Source: JAJTFW01 sp046160245 (GTDB taxonomy: Bacteria; Bacteroidota; Bacteroidia; AKYH767-A; OLB10). Taken from it: 30,341 bases of DNA. The notes beneath the pieces are model-generated. The model had not been told where the DNA came from and did no database searches. It was given only the letters and a program-made list of their open reading frames with translations. Positions 8,139 through 15,752 of this stretch are shown one piece after another. The position numbers were made by a program, and so were the translations under genes. Where the stretch lies: assembly GCA_046160245.1 (NCBI GenBank), contig JBJXGU010000378.1:1-30341 (forward strand). The letters run 5' to 3'. Position 1 is the first letter of the stretch. Each line of letters starts with the position of its first letter.

Positions 8139-8810
8139 TTATAGGTACTTAGATGCTTCCTTTACACTCAAAGGACTGAGCTTTTGCTTTTGGATGAATG
8201 CCTCTACCGCCTTCGGATTAAATTTACTGTATTGACGCAATGCCCAACCAATGGCTTTTCGAATAAAAAATTCCTTCTCGCTTGCGTACTTCGTACAAAG
8301 TTCAAATAATAATTTTTGATCGGTGTTGTCTCCATACTTAAGTTGGAAAATGATGCAAGTGCGATGCAGCCAAAAATTATCGGTCTTTGTCCATCGTGCG
8401 ATGGTAGCAGGAATTTTTTCAGGGAATTTTTTAAAATATGCACCTATTAAATTACTCGCTACCATATCCACTGAATCCCACCACGATTTTTCGGTGATCA
8501 TTTTTTCCAAAAAAGGAAGATGCTCGGGTTGTAAATCCTTAACTTTCCTCTGCGCAAACTCCATCGCTGCATATTGAAATTCTCTAAACTTTTGGTTCCA
8601 CAATTGATCCACAACTTCCATCCATTCTTTCGTTTCTAACTCTTTCAACTCTGGAAAAAATGGTTTTAAAATTTCGTTGCGCACTGGACTTTTGATTCCT
8701 AAAAAATCAAATCGGTCTTTCATGTAGGCTTTCATACCGATAGCTAACTCATCATCTAAATGAGCATTAAATGCTTTTACAATTTTTGTAGTTAGCGGAT
8801 GATGTTTCAT
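8139..8810 (-). CDS. AlkD-family DNA alkylation repair protein
   Basis: 223 residues, the usual size for the AlkD family of HEAT-like-repeat DNA glycosylases, which remove N3- and N7-alkylated purines. The protein is all-helical in character, with repeated pairs of amphipathic helices. Family-like segments are FLGIKSPVRNEILKPF near residue 35, KSWWDSVDMVASNLIG near 108 and FFIRKAIGWALRQYSK near 187; the tryptophans and Asp in the middle segment match those lining the substrate cleft in AlkD. A -7 element TATTTTTG lies at 8834-8841 with a TTG 17 bases further up. It stands alone, between trhO and the divergent membrane-protein gene at 8926. Confidence 0.92.
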   Translation of the reverse strand: MKHHPLTTKIVKAFNAHLDDELAIGMKAYMKDRFDFLGIKSPVRNEILKPFFPELKELETKEWMEVVDQLWNQKFREFQYAAMEFAQRKVKDLQPEHLPFLEKMITEKSWWDSVDMVASNLIGAYFKKFPEKIPATIARWTKTDNFWLHRTCIIFQLKYGDNTDQKLLFELCTKYASEKEFFIRKAIGWALRQYSKFNPKAVEAFIQKQKLSPLSVKEASKYL

Positions 8811-8833
8811 ATGCTAAAGATGAGATAATTATT

Positions 8834-8861
8834 CAAAAATATAATTTTTGATAGATTTCAA
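8834..8861 (-). promoter_or_regulatory. Candidate alkD promoter: TTG, 17 bases, TATTTTTG
   Basis: -7 element at 8834-8841, TTG at 8859-8861. The 17-base spacer is at the short end of the accepted range. The leader would be about 20 bases. Confidence 0.5.
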
Positions 8862-8925
8862 CTCACACGGCACTATAATCGAAATAATTTGTTTACTTTT
8901 ATTCTAAATTTTTAACACTTTGATT

Positions 8926-9423
8926 ATGGATTTTGCCCACTTACATCTACTCATCAATCATTTCCCGATTGTGGGGATCATTATTGGAACTTTCATTATG
9001 TTATATGCATTAGTAAAAAATGAAAAAAACTTACAGCGCACAGTGCTTGTCTTATGGGTAATTCTTGCTGCAATCACTCCATTGGTCATGAGCACTGGTG
9101 AAGATGCAGAACACAAGGTGGAAGAAATGGCCGGCATTAGTGAAGCTACCATTCATGAGCACGAAGAGGCTGCTGAATATGCTTATTGGTTAATGATTGG
9201 CCTGGGTGTAATTTCACTCGCTGCATTATCCTTACACAAAATGGGAAGCGATATATTAATGGCAACAAAAATTAGTTTTGTGATTTCATTATTTGCAGCA
9301 ACTGCTATGGTAAGAACAGGATATTTAGGAGGATTGATTCGTCATATCGAAGCACCCATTTCCGCTTCGCCAACTCAAGCCGACGCAAACCTTCAAGAAT
9401 CATCGCAGGATGAATCGGATTAA
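8926..9423 (+). CDS. Small four-helix membrane protein with conserved-looking histidines
   Basis: 165 residues from the ATG at 8926; a TTG two codons earlier is rejected. Four hydrophobic segments at about 10-28, 38-56, 84-102 and 114-132. Histidines cluster near the membrane edges: HLHLLINHFP at the N-terminus, GEDAEH after helix 2, HEHEEAAEYA before helix 3 and LIRHIE after helix 4. The pattern recalls DUF2231-type and other small heme-binding membrane proteins, but I cannot name the family with confidence. The acidic tail is polar. It converges on the cytochrome oxidase operon (22-base gap), so it is not co-transcribed with it, though a redox role would fit the setting. Confidence 0.8.
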   Translation: MDFAHLHLLINHFPIVGIIIGTFIMLYALVKNEKNLQRTVLVLWVILAAITPLVMSTGEDAEHKVEEMAGISEATIHEHEEAAEYAYWLMIGLGVISLAALSLHKMGSDILMATKISFVISLFAATAMVRTGYLGGLIRHIEAPISASPTQADANLQESSQDESD

Positions 9424-9445
9424 AACGACTACAATTTAAAATGGA

Positions 9446-9673
9446 TTAACCTTTCTTTTTATTACTCTTCCACCACATATAGCAAGCCACACCGCCCATC
9501 AAATAGGGCACCGACATTAAATACAAAATTCCGGTATTGAGTCCGCGCCCTTTTTTCTCGCCCGACTCTAAATTAGTTTCGGCAACACGTTTACACATCG
9601 AACATTGTGCATTGACGGCATCGTGAACCAACATCAATGCAATAACAAAAAGGAGGATTCTTAATTTTTTCAT
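9446..9673 (-). CDS. Small exported CxxC membrane protein at the end of the oxidase cluster
   Basis: 75 residues. A signal peptide (1 to about 22, ending AVNA) is followed at once by QCSMCKRVAE, placing a CxxC pair (Cys24, Cys27) outside the inner membrane, then one hydrophobic helix (about 48-68) and a lysine-rich cytoplasmic end. I recall similar small proteins next to SCO and DUF420 genes in Bacteroidota, without a name. The CxxC motif and the location suggest a part in metal delivery or thiol redox chemistry for the oxidase; this is inference. It has its own -7 element (TATCTTTG, 9695-9702) in the 54-base gap after the DUF420 gene, so it may be transcribed on its own as well as with the operon. 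Confidence 0.82.
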   Translation of the reverse strand: MKKLRILLFVIALMLVHDAVNAQCSMCKRVAETNLESGEKKGRGLNTGILYLMSVPYLMGGVACYMWWKSNKKKG

Positions 9674-9694
9674 GAGTGTTCAATACTAGAATTA

Positions 9695-9702
9695 CAAAGA
9701 TA
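9695..9702 (-). promoter_or_regulatory. Candidate internal promoter, -7 element TATCTTTG
   Basis: Exact -7 match 21 bases upstream of the CxxC protein's ATG. No TTG at the proper distance. Confidence 0.45.
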
Positions 9703-9727
9703 CTATTTTGTGGAATTTAAACACTCA

Positions 9728-10276
9728 TTAAAAATTATAATACGGCGAAATCATAAGGTAAACTACTACACCTGTAATAGTTACATACAGCCAAATGGGA
9801 AAAGTAAAGCGAACTAGTTTACGATGTTTGGCAACTTGATTACTGAGTCCGTACCAGAAAGACAACAAGATCATGGGAAGAACGATGGCTGCCAAAATGA
9901 TATGCGAGATCAGGATTCCTAAATACAACGGACGCATGGGATTGTCCAATGGATATTTCGTTTCCTCACTCAACCAATGATAAGTGACATAGCTCAACAA
10001 GAAAATAGTCGACAATACAAATGTCAATATATTTATTTTTTTATGGCGCTGTACGTTTTTAGCTAAGATTGCTTTTAAAGAGAGCAACAACAATATGGCA
10101 CAGGTACCATTGATCATCGCATTTAACAAAGGCAAATACTTGGCGAAAGAAGGCATGGGTTGAGGACGGGGAAGTATTTTACTATCCAGTATCAACACCA
10201 ATAAAAAAACAACGCTAGACAACGCTACAATGATTCTAAAAACGAACTTTTCCTTACTTTGTAATTGTACTGACAT
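9728..10276 (-). CDS. DUF420 membrane protein, CtaM/YozB-like oxidase maturation factor
   Basis: 182 residues with about five transmembrane helices. The segments LPLLNAMINGTCAILLL near residue 45 and VTYHWLSEET near 97, with membrane-embedded His and Asn, fit the DUF420 family. The family includes B. subtilis YozB and S. aureus CtaM, the latter shown to be needed for heme-copper oxidase function. It starts two bases past the end of the SCO gene, so the two are translated from one message. A role in cofactor insertion into the oxidase is likely from family and context. Confidence 0.9.
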   Translation of the reverse strand: MSVQLQSKEKFVFRIIVALSSVVFLLVLILDSKILPRPQPMPSFAKYLPLLNAMINGTCAILLLLSLKAILAKNVQRHKKINILTFVLSTIFLLSYVTYHWLSEETKYPLDNPMRPLYLGILISHIILAAIVLPMILLSFWYGLSNQVAKHRKLVRFTFPIWLYVTITGVVVYLMISPYYNF

Positions 10277-10278
10277 CT

Positions 10279-10956
10279 TTACTTCTCCTTCTTTTTTTCA
10301 CTCGCATACGCCACTTTTAACGTTGCAATATCTTCAATTAATTTTTTCACTTCAAAAATATCGGTACCATCATAAAATCCGCGAATGCGTTTTTCTTTAT
10401 CCACCAATACCATTTGTTCGGAGTGCAAAAAGCCTTCCTCCATGGCTGAATCTTCCATGGCCGTCAAAAAGTAACTTTCCTTGGCGATGGAATAAATTTT
10501 TACTTTATCACCGGTGAGGAAATACCATTTTCCCGGGATGGCATTATGCTTGGTAGCATATTTTTTTAATTGAGCCGGAGTGTCGTTTAATGGATCAACG
10601 GTAAACGATAAAATTTTTACATCGTCATCCGTTTTAAAATTATGTTGAACGCGCATGAGTTGGTTCGACATTTTGGGGCAGATGGTTTTACAAGTAGCGA
10701 AGAAAAAATCGACCACATAAATACTTCCTTCTGTCACTTTCTCCGTTACGAGAATGCTATCTTGATCATAAAAAGAAAAACCACCAACGGTATGATAAAG
10801 TGTATCGATCACTTCCTTTCCGTTGATGGTTTTTTTGATGGGCTCTTTCGGACCTAATATTTCGAGTTGCTTATAATCATTTTTTCCAGTTCGCAGTACC
10901 AAATAGGCAGCTATAGGAACCACAAAAAACAAAATAAGAACAATCTTTTTTTTCAA
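10279..10956 (-). CDS. SCO1/SenC-type copper chaperone for cytochrome oxidase
   Basis: Membrane-anchored thioredoxin-fold protein that supplies copper to, or reduces, the CuA site of oxidase subunit II. 225 residues: a single N-terminal anchor (4-21), then the SCO domain with the copper-binding CKTIC (Cys89, Cys93) and the distant His178 in FLHSEQ, so all three ligands are present. The start is a TTG at 10956; no in-frame ATG lies near it. The frame opens directly after the stop codon of the subunit IV gene, in the same reading frame, with only two ATC codons between. Initiation therefore probably depends on translation of the upstream gene. Confidence 0.94.
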   Translation of the reverse strand: MKKKIVLILFFVVPIAAYLVLRTGKNDYKQLEILGPKEPIKKTINGKEVIDTLYHTVGGFSFYDQDSILVTEKVTEGSIYVVDFFFATCKTICPKMSNQLMRVQHNFKTDDDVKILSFTVDPLNDTPAQLKKYATKHNAIPGKWYFLTGDKVKIYSIAKESYFLTAMEDSAMEEGFLHSEQMVLVDKEKRIRGFYDGTDIFEVKKLIEDIATLKVAYASEKKKEK

Positions 10957-10962
10957 GATGAT

Positions 10963-11331
10963 TTACTTGAAGAGTCCTCCCATCATACTAATATAATTTC
11001 CTTCGGTAATTAACATACCAATGAAATAAACAATTAGAATAAATGGAAGTATGATCGTATATCCAAAACTTTTTTCCTCATGCTTAAGATGCATAAAGAA
11101 TGCAATAATGAAATACGCTTTCACAATGGTAAGTACAATAAATATTGCAACTAAAACATCATGTGCAATAGGTGCAAACGCAATACCTACTTCGAAGATG
11201 GTGATTAAAAGTAATATCCAGAATGTTTTCCAAATTACTTTCTTACTCTTAGGATCGTGATGTTCTATCACGAATTGGTTGTGGATGTCGCCCGTGTAAT
11301 ATCCGTGCGGTTCATTTTTGTGATCGGCCAT
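10963..11331 (-). CDS. Cytochrome c oxidase subunit IV family protein
   Basis: 122 residues with three transmembrane helices (about 35-55, 62-82 and 92-112), the size and layout of the bacterial COX IV/CyoD-like family, a small subunit that stabilises the oxidase. Family-like features are the IFVLTIVKAYFIIAFFMHL stretch (helix 2) and the glycine-rich C-terminal tail. It lies 22 bases after subunit III and six bases before the SCO start, within the oxidase operon. Confidence 0.9.
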   Translation of the reverse strand: MADHKNEPHGYYTGDIHNQFVIEHHDPKSKKVIWKTFWILLLITIFEVGIAFAPIAHDVLVAIFIVLTIVKAYFIIAFFMHLKHEEKSFGYTIILPFILIVYFIGMLITEGNYISMMGGLFK

Positions 11332-11353
11332 AATGCTTATCTGACGCTAATAA

Positions 11354-12196
11354 TTATACTAGATAGAAGAATGTAAAGACGAATACCCATACTAAATCTA
11401 CGAAATGCCAATAGAGACCCGTTTTTTCAATATGCTCATAATGTCCTCTGCGTTTATATACGCCAGCAATGACATTTAAGAAGATGATAATATTAATGAT
11501 CACTCCCGAGAATACGTGGAATCCATGGAATCCGGTGATAAAGAAGAAGAAATCGGCGAAGAGCGGATGTCCATACTCATTACGAGTAAGGTTAGCACCG
11601 TGAATATGTTCTGCTTTGGATTTAATATCGGCAATAACCGCTTTGTCACTCACTACTTGATGCAATGGAGAAACCAAGGCATCGTGTGGTGGATTCAGGT
11701 GATGTAAATGGTAAGCGTTCTCAGCTACTTTATATACATCTCCATTTGGCATTACATAAGCACCGGCTGGTGTTCCATGAATGAAGTGATACCACTCCCA
11801 GGCTTGTGAACCTAAGAACATGAATCCTCCAACAATAGTCAGTATCATCCACAAAGCAACGCCTTTGTTATCACGACGATGACCTGCATCTACCGCTAAC
11901 ACCATCGTTACCGAACTCATGATAAGTATAAAGGTCATTAAGGCTACGTACGCTAATGGAATATGTCCATCATAGAATGGGAAATGCGTAAACACATCAT
12001 TTGCTTTAGGCCATACCTCGGCAAAGCGATGACGCATTGTTCCATATGCAAGGATTAACGTGGAGAATGTAAATGCATCGGACACAAGGAAAAACCACAT
12101 CATCATTTTTCCCCAACTCACATTGAATGGAGATTTACCACCCTTCCACATATTAGCGGAATGGGTTTCTTGTTTCACTGTAGCTTCTGCAGCCAT
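11354..12196 (-). CDS. ctaE: Cytochrome c oxidase subunit III (long form)
   Basis: Integral-membrane subunit of the heme-copper oxidase. 280 residues with about five helices. Helix 1 carries MMMWFFLVSDAFTFS; the conserved C-terminal part has ITGFHGFHVFSG and GLYWHFVDLVWVFVFTFFYL, which are subunit III hallmarks. Between helices, at about 135-205, is a hydrophilic insertion rich in histidine (AYHLHHLNPPH and others). I recall insertions of this sort in Bacteroidota subunit III proteins but not their function. It follows a second, shorter subunit III gene by 28 bases. Confidence 0.94.
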   Translation of the reverse strand: MAAEATVKQETHSANMWKGGKSPFNVSWGKMMMWFFLVSDAFTFSTLILAYGTMRHRFAEVWPKANDVFTHFPFYDGHIPLAYVALMTFILIMSSVTMVLAVDAGHRRDNKGVALWMILTIVGGFMFLGSQAWEWYHFIHGTPAGAYVMPNGDVYKVAENAYHLHHLNPPHDALVSPLHQVVSDKAVIADIKSKAEHIHGANLTRNEYGHPLFADFFFFITGFHGFHVFSGVIINIIIFLNVIAGVYKRRGHYEHIEKTGLYWHFVDLVWVFVFTFFYLV

Positions 12197-12224
12197 ACTT
12201 TAAATCAGAATTAAGATTGTTCGA

Positions 12225-12806
12225 TTATCTATAGATGGCCAAAAATACAAATAAATATATCCAAAGGCCTCCGAGAAAGTGCCAATATATAGCACAAAGT
12301 GAAATTCCCAGATAATTTTGGGAACTATAGCGTTCACGAATTGATTTTGAACCTGTAATGATTAATCCCAACAAGCCAAAAGCAAGGTGAGCCAGGTGCA
12401 ATCCGGTAATTACATAGAAAAATGAACCCGAAGGCGTTAACTTATCGGCGAAGTAAACATCATTTTTAACCAATTCATTCCATCCTAAGAACTGGGTAAA
12501 CACAAATGCCAATCCCAGGCCTAATGTGACAAGGAGAAATGTTTTAACCTGAGCAAGATCATCCTTTTTCACCGCCCGAATCGCCATCTGCATAGTGAAA
12601 CTGCTGATGAGGATGATAATGGATGAAATATAAAAAACCGAAGGCACTTCGAAAAACTTCCAATTTCCTTCTGCTTGTCGAACAATATACCCTGAAGTTA
12701 ATCCCGCGAAGAGCATCACGATACTGCCTATCCCAATTGCAAGCAACACTTTTTCGGTGGCTATTCTTGGTTTCTCTTGAGGCTGATTTTCAATTGCCAT
12801 TTCCAT
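12225..12806 (-). CDS. Cytochrome c oxidase subunit III family protein (short form)
   Basis: 193 residues from the ATG at 12806; ATG at 12800 is equally possible and a TTG at 12815 is less likely. About five helices. ITGLHLAHLAFGLLGL and CAIYWHFLGGLWIYLFV are shortened versions of the subunit III signatures seen in the neighbouring long form. Bacteroidota commonly carry two subunit III-type genes in tandem; whether both enter the same oxidase is not shown here. The start lies five bases after the ctaB stop, so the two genes are translationally linked. Confidence 0.92.
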   Translation of the reverse strand: MEMAIENQPQEKPRIATEKVLLAIGIGSIVMLFAGLTSGYIVRQAEGNWKFFEVPSVFYISSIIILISSFTMQMAIRAVKKDDLAQVKTFLLVTLGLGLAFVFTQFLGWNELVKNDVYFADKLTPSGSFFYVITGLHLAHLAFGLLGLIITGSKSIRERYSSQNYLGISLCAIYWHFLGGLWIYLFVFLAIYR

Positions 12807-12811
12807 AATTA

Positions 12812-13699
12812 TCAAACTTTATCAATCACCAATGCGATTTGCACGATGGGTAAATAAATAAACGAACCGAACATTAGTTTTCTCGCCGACTCTAAATCAC
12901 AACGATCGTACAATCGATAAGCGAGAAATAAAAAATAGATACTCACTATAGCCATCATCACGACTGCTATCCACGAAGTAATACCAAAAATATAGGGCAT
13001 GATACAGAGTGGAAGCAAGGATACAGAGTACAATAATGCTTGTCGGGCCGAGTCACGATCGCGCTCTCCGCTGGGCAACATTTTAAATCCTGCTTTCTTA
13101 TAGTCATCATCGAGCACCCAAGCTATTGCCCAAAAATGCGGAAACTGCCATAAAAACTGAATGCTGAATAATAACCAGGCTCCAATACCGAATTCGCCAG
13201 TTGCAGCTACCCATCCGAGAAGAGGAGGAATAGCACCTGGAATGGCACCCACAAAAACCGCAAAAGGTGAGCGGCGCTTCATGGGAGTATAAGCCAATGT
13301 GTAAAGCACGATTGACAACAACCCCAAAACACCACAAGTTACATTCAAATAATAGGTTAAGATGAACAAACCCAACAATCCAAAAAGAGTAGCGGCAATT
13401 AATCCTTCCTGAGCCGACATTCGACCTTCTGGAATTGGGCGAGTGGCGGTTCGAGTCATCAATTTATCTAAATCACGCTCGATGACCTGATTAAATCCGT
13501 TTGCAGAAGCGGTAGTAAACACACCACCCACAATTAACATCATAAACGACAACCAATTGATAGGTCCAGGAGCGGTTAAAAAAGCCATTGCAGCCGAAAA
13601 AACCACTAGAGAAGCCAAGCGCATTTTTCCAAATGCCGCGTAATCTGAAATCTTGGCAGTCAGCGTATTAGGGCGTTCAAGAAGTATGTGCTGGTCCAT
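12812..13699 (-). CDS. ctaB: Heme o synthase (protoheme IX farnesyltransferase)
   Basis: Integral-membrane prenyltransferase that transfers farnesyl to heme b, making heme o for the oxidase or as a precursor of heme a. 295 residues with eight or nine helices. The prenyl-diphosphate/Mg2+ motif is intact: NGFNQVIERDLDKLMTRT (Asn70, Asp76, Asp78), and the second conserved loop FPHFWAIAWVLDDDYKKAG is present. It is the first gene of the oxidase operon, directly behind a strong promoter. Oxidase subunits I and II, often just upstream in this group, are not here. Confidence 0.96.
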   Translation of the reverse strand: MDQHILLERPNTLTAKISDYAAFGKMRLASLVVFSAAMAFLTAPGPINWLSFMMLIVGGVFTTASANGFNQVIERDLDKLMTRTATRPIPEGRMSAQEGLIAATLFGLLGLFILTYYLNVTCGVLGLLSIVLYTLAYTPMKRRSPFAVFVGAIPGAIPPLLGWVAATGEFGIGAWLLFSIQFLWQFPHFWAIAWVLDDDYKKAGFKMLPSGERDRDSARQALLYSVSLLPLCIMPYIFGITSWIAVVMMAIVSIYFLFLAYRLYDRCDLESARKLMFGSFIYLPIVQIALVIDKV

Positions 13700-13706
13700 G
13701 GAGGCG

Positions 13707-13737
13707 CAAAAGTAGAAGATACAGAGGCAAGGATCAA
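13707..13737 (-). promoter_or_regulatory. Oxidase operon promoter: TTG, 20 bases, TACTTTTG
   Basis: -7 element TACTTTTG at 13707-13714 and TTG at 13735-13737 with a 20-base spacer, a full match to the Bacteroidota consensus. The ctaB ATG follows seven bases after the -7 element, predicting a leaderless or nearly leaderless operon mRNA. Confidence 0.75.
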
Positions 13738-13811
13738 GGAAAAGGGGAGGAAATATGCTTTAGGTATGATAGAAATTATAGTTTCATACTATTTGCAGGG
13801 CTTATCTAAAT

Positions 13812-13865
13812 TGAATTGGTGAATTGGCGTCGCGAGGCTTCGCGATGGTGAATTGGCAAATTGGA
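13812..13865. repeat. AATTGG octamer tandem repeat with embedded hairpin
   Basis: Two pairs of 8-bp units (AATTGGTG AATTGGCG, then AATTGGCA AATTGGAT) flank a hairpin with arms TCGCGA (13830-13835) and TCGCGA (13840-13845) around GGCT. The same octamer family occurs at 19239-19277 and 27698-27725. Confidence 0.75.
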
Positions 13866-14168
13866 TAATGTGTATCCTGCAATTACTAATCATCCTTCGA
13901 ATTTTAAACAAGCTGCAAGCCTCAAGCTTCAAGTTTTTTTTCGTGGCGAATTAATTTAACTCCGAAAATTCCTTTTTCGCTGCTATCGTTGCGCAAACGC
14001 TGCTACCGCCGCAGTTAAACGGTAAGTATTAAATGAACTAAAATTTTAAAACTTAACCTAATAATTTATACTTTTTGGAACGCAGATTTATTATGATGGT
14101 GATGTTCCTTCAGTACCTCTGAACAGTTTTCTTATGATTGCTACTCAAAAGATAAAGGGGGAAGGGGA

Positions 14169-14198
14169 ATTCTGAATTCTTAATTCTGCATTCTTAAT
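14169..14198. repeat. ATTCTKM heptamer tandem repeat at the end of the sugar-transferase gene
   Basis: Four 7-bp units, ATTCTGA, ATTCTTA, ATTCTGC and ATTCTTA, run from 14169 to 14196 and stop at the TAA of the sugar-transferase gene. Repeats of this type directly after stop codons also occur elsewhere in the window. Confidence 0.75.
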
Positions 14199-15583
14199 TA
14201 CTCCCCCGTATGCTTCCCGGAAATAACTTGCCATGCAGTAATGATTACAATTTTAATATCTAAAAGCGGCGACCAATTTTCTAAGTACCAAACATCGTAT
14301 TCAACTCTTTTTTCCATGAGCGAATTATCGCGGGTGTCGCCTCGGAGTCCGTGTACTTGTGCCCATCCTGTAACGCCAGGTTTTACGAGTTGGCGCACCA
14401 TGAATTTGTCAACTAATTGCGCGTATTCCTCTGTATGTTTCAACATATGCGGGCGCGGACCCACCACTGACATATTTCCAATAAGTGCATTATAAAACTG
14501 CGGTAATTCGTCGAGGCTTGTTTTGCGCAGGAATGCACCAATTTTAGTGATGCGCACATCTCCTTTTAGTGCTTGCTTAGAATCCGCTTCATCGTTCACA
14601 AGCATCGTACGGAATTTGTAACAATAAAATTTTTCGTTATTTCGTCCCGAACGTAATTGTTTAAAAAACACGGGGCCTTTCGAACTTAGTTTGATAAGAG
14701 GTGTGAAAATTAGAAATGCAATGGGCGATATTAAAATGAGTACGATTGCAGAAAAAACAATATCGAATGCACTTTTGATAATACGATTGATAGTATTTTG
14801 TAGTGGCTCGTTGCGCATACTCAGAACAGGTACTAAATCGTAGAAGTCAATTTTGATACGTCGGTTTAAGAATCCACTGAAATCTGGAATTACTTTAAAA
14901 CGAATCATGTTATTATCGGCGAAGTTCATGAGGTCGGTAACTTGTTCAATTTGTAATCCCGAGAGAGAACAATATATTTCGTCGATTTTATTTTCAAGTG
15001 AAAAATCCTTCGCGTCTTGAATTCCGCCTGTGATTTGATTTTTTTCTAACAAGCTAGTAGTATCACAAAAAACACCTTTGAGATGATAGCCTATTTCCGG
15101 GTGATTTTCGAAGAATTTCATCATCTCCTTTGCAGGATGACCATTACTCACAATGATTACTTTGCGGAAGTTCATTCCTCTTCTTCGAAAGAAATTTATA
15201 AACAAGCTCATGAGGGATCTCCACAAAAAGAAGACGACACCCCAAGTCACTATTTTTATCTCGACGTGAAATACCGGAATAAAAAAATCATCTAAAAAAT
15301 AAAGAAACACAACTAATAAGATACTAAAAAAACCATAAGCTCTTAAGAATTGTGTAAATAACTGCTCAAATCGCATTCCCCGATCAGTTTCATGTACACG
15401 AATAAATGCAATAGTGATGGACCAAAATAAATTGATGTATAAAAACTGAGCTAAGAAATTAGGATCCGCGTGGAGGTTAGGCCACTTGTAATAGAAACTC
15501 AATCCGCAGAAAACTAAGTTCAGCAGAATAAAGTCTACAAGCAAGTAAAGCGCTTTTAAGTAACGCGAGTAGCCGATGGCCAT
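14198..15583 (-). CDS. WcaJ-type undecaprenyl-phosphate sugar phosphotransferase
   Basis: Initiating enzyme of exopolysaccharide or O-antigen synthesis: moves a hexose-1-phosphate (often glucose-1-P) from UDP-sugar to undecaprenyl phosphate at the inner membrane. 461 residues: four N-terminal helices (about 10-125), a CoA-binding-like Rossmann domain (about 135-245), a further hydrophobic segment (about 272-295) and the PF02397 catalytic domain. Seen there are KSAFDIVFS, KFRTM, the DELPQFYNALIGNMSVVGPRP core and KPGVTGWAQV. This matches the TIGR03023/TIGR03025 layout. No other polysaccharide gene lies next to it. A -7 element TAGATTTG is at 15628-15635, with TTG 23 bases up, leaving a leader of about 40 bases. 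Confidence 0.94.
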   Translation of the reverse strand: MAIGYSRYLKALYLLVDFILLNLVFCGLSFYYKWPNLHADPNFLAQFLYINLFWSITIAFIRVHETDRGMRFEQLFTQFLRAYGFFSILLVVFLYFLDDFFIPVFHVEIKIVTWGVVFFLWRSLMSLFINFFRRRGMNFRKVIIVSNGHPAKEMMKFFENHPEIGYHLKGVFCDTTSLLEKNQITGGIQDAKDFSLENKIDEIYCSLSGLQIEQVTDLMNFADNNMIRFKVIPDFSGFLNRRIKIDFYDLVPVLSMRNEPLQNTINRIIKSAFDIVFSAIVLILISPIAFLIFTPLIKLSSKGPVFFKQLRSGRNNEKFYCYKFRTMLVNDEADSKQALKGDVRITKIGAFLRKTSLDELPQFYNALIGNMSVVGPRPHMLKHTEEYAQLVDKFMVRQLVKPGVTGWAQVHGLRGDTRDNSLMEKRVEYDVWYLENWSPLLDIKIVIITAWQVISGKHTGE

Positions 15584-15627
15584 TTAAAAGAGTCTTATTG
15601 TTTTGTTGGTAATCGTAATTGTGTAAG

Positions 15628-15661
15628 CAAATCTACATACAATACAAGGTAAATAGATCAA
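15628..15661 (-). promoter_or_regulatory. Candidate sugar-transferase promoter: TTG, 23 bases, TAGATTTG
   Basis: -7 element at 15628-15635 and TTG at 15659-15661. The spacer is at the long end of the accepted range. Confidence 0.5.
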
Positions 15662-15752
15662 ACCTTATTCAAAACAAGTAGACTTCTTGGTAAATATTTG
15701 AATATGGGTGACAAAAGGCGAAATTTAGATGTGAGTACAACGAACTAAACCG

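Larger units (their letters stand above)
13700..14197. other. Gene-free repeat-bearing region between ctaB and the sugar transferase
   Basis: 498 bases with no supportable gene. Contents from left to right: the ctaB promoter; an AATTGG octamer repeat split by a hairpin (13812-13865); a CAAGCTGCAAGCC-type patch at about 13907-13936; a GC-rich patch (13979-14020, CGCTGCTA and CGCTGCTACC) of unknown nature; and a heptamer repeat ending at the sugar-transferase stop (14169-14198). Confidence 0.6.

Noticed and set aside
13979..14020. GC-rich CGCTGCTA patch as a possible tRNA fragment or att site
   Set aside because: No cloverleaf or T-loop sequence is recognisable and no integrase gene is near.
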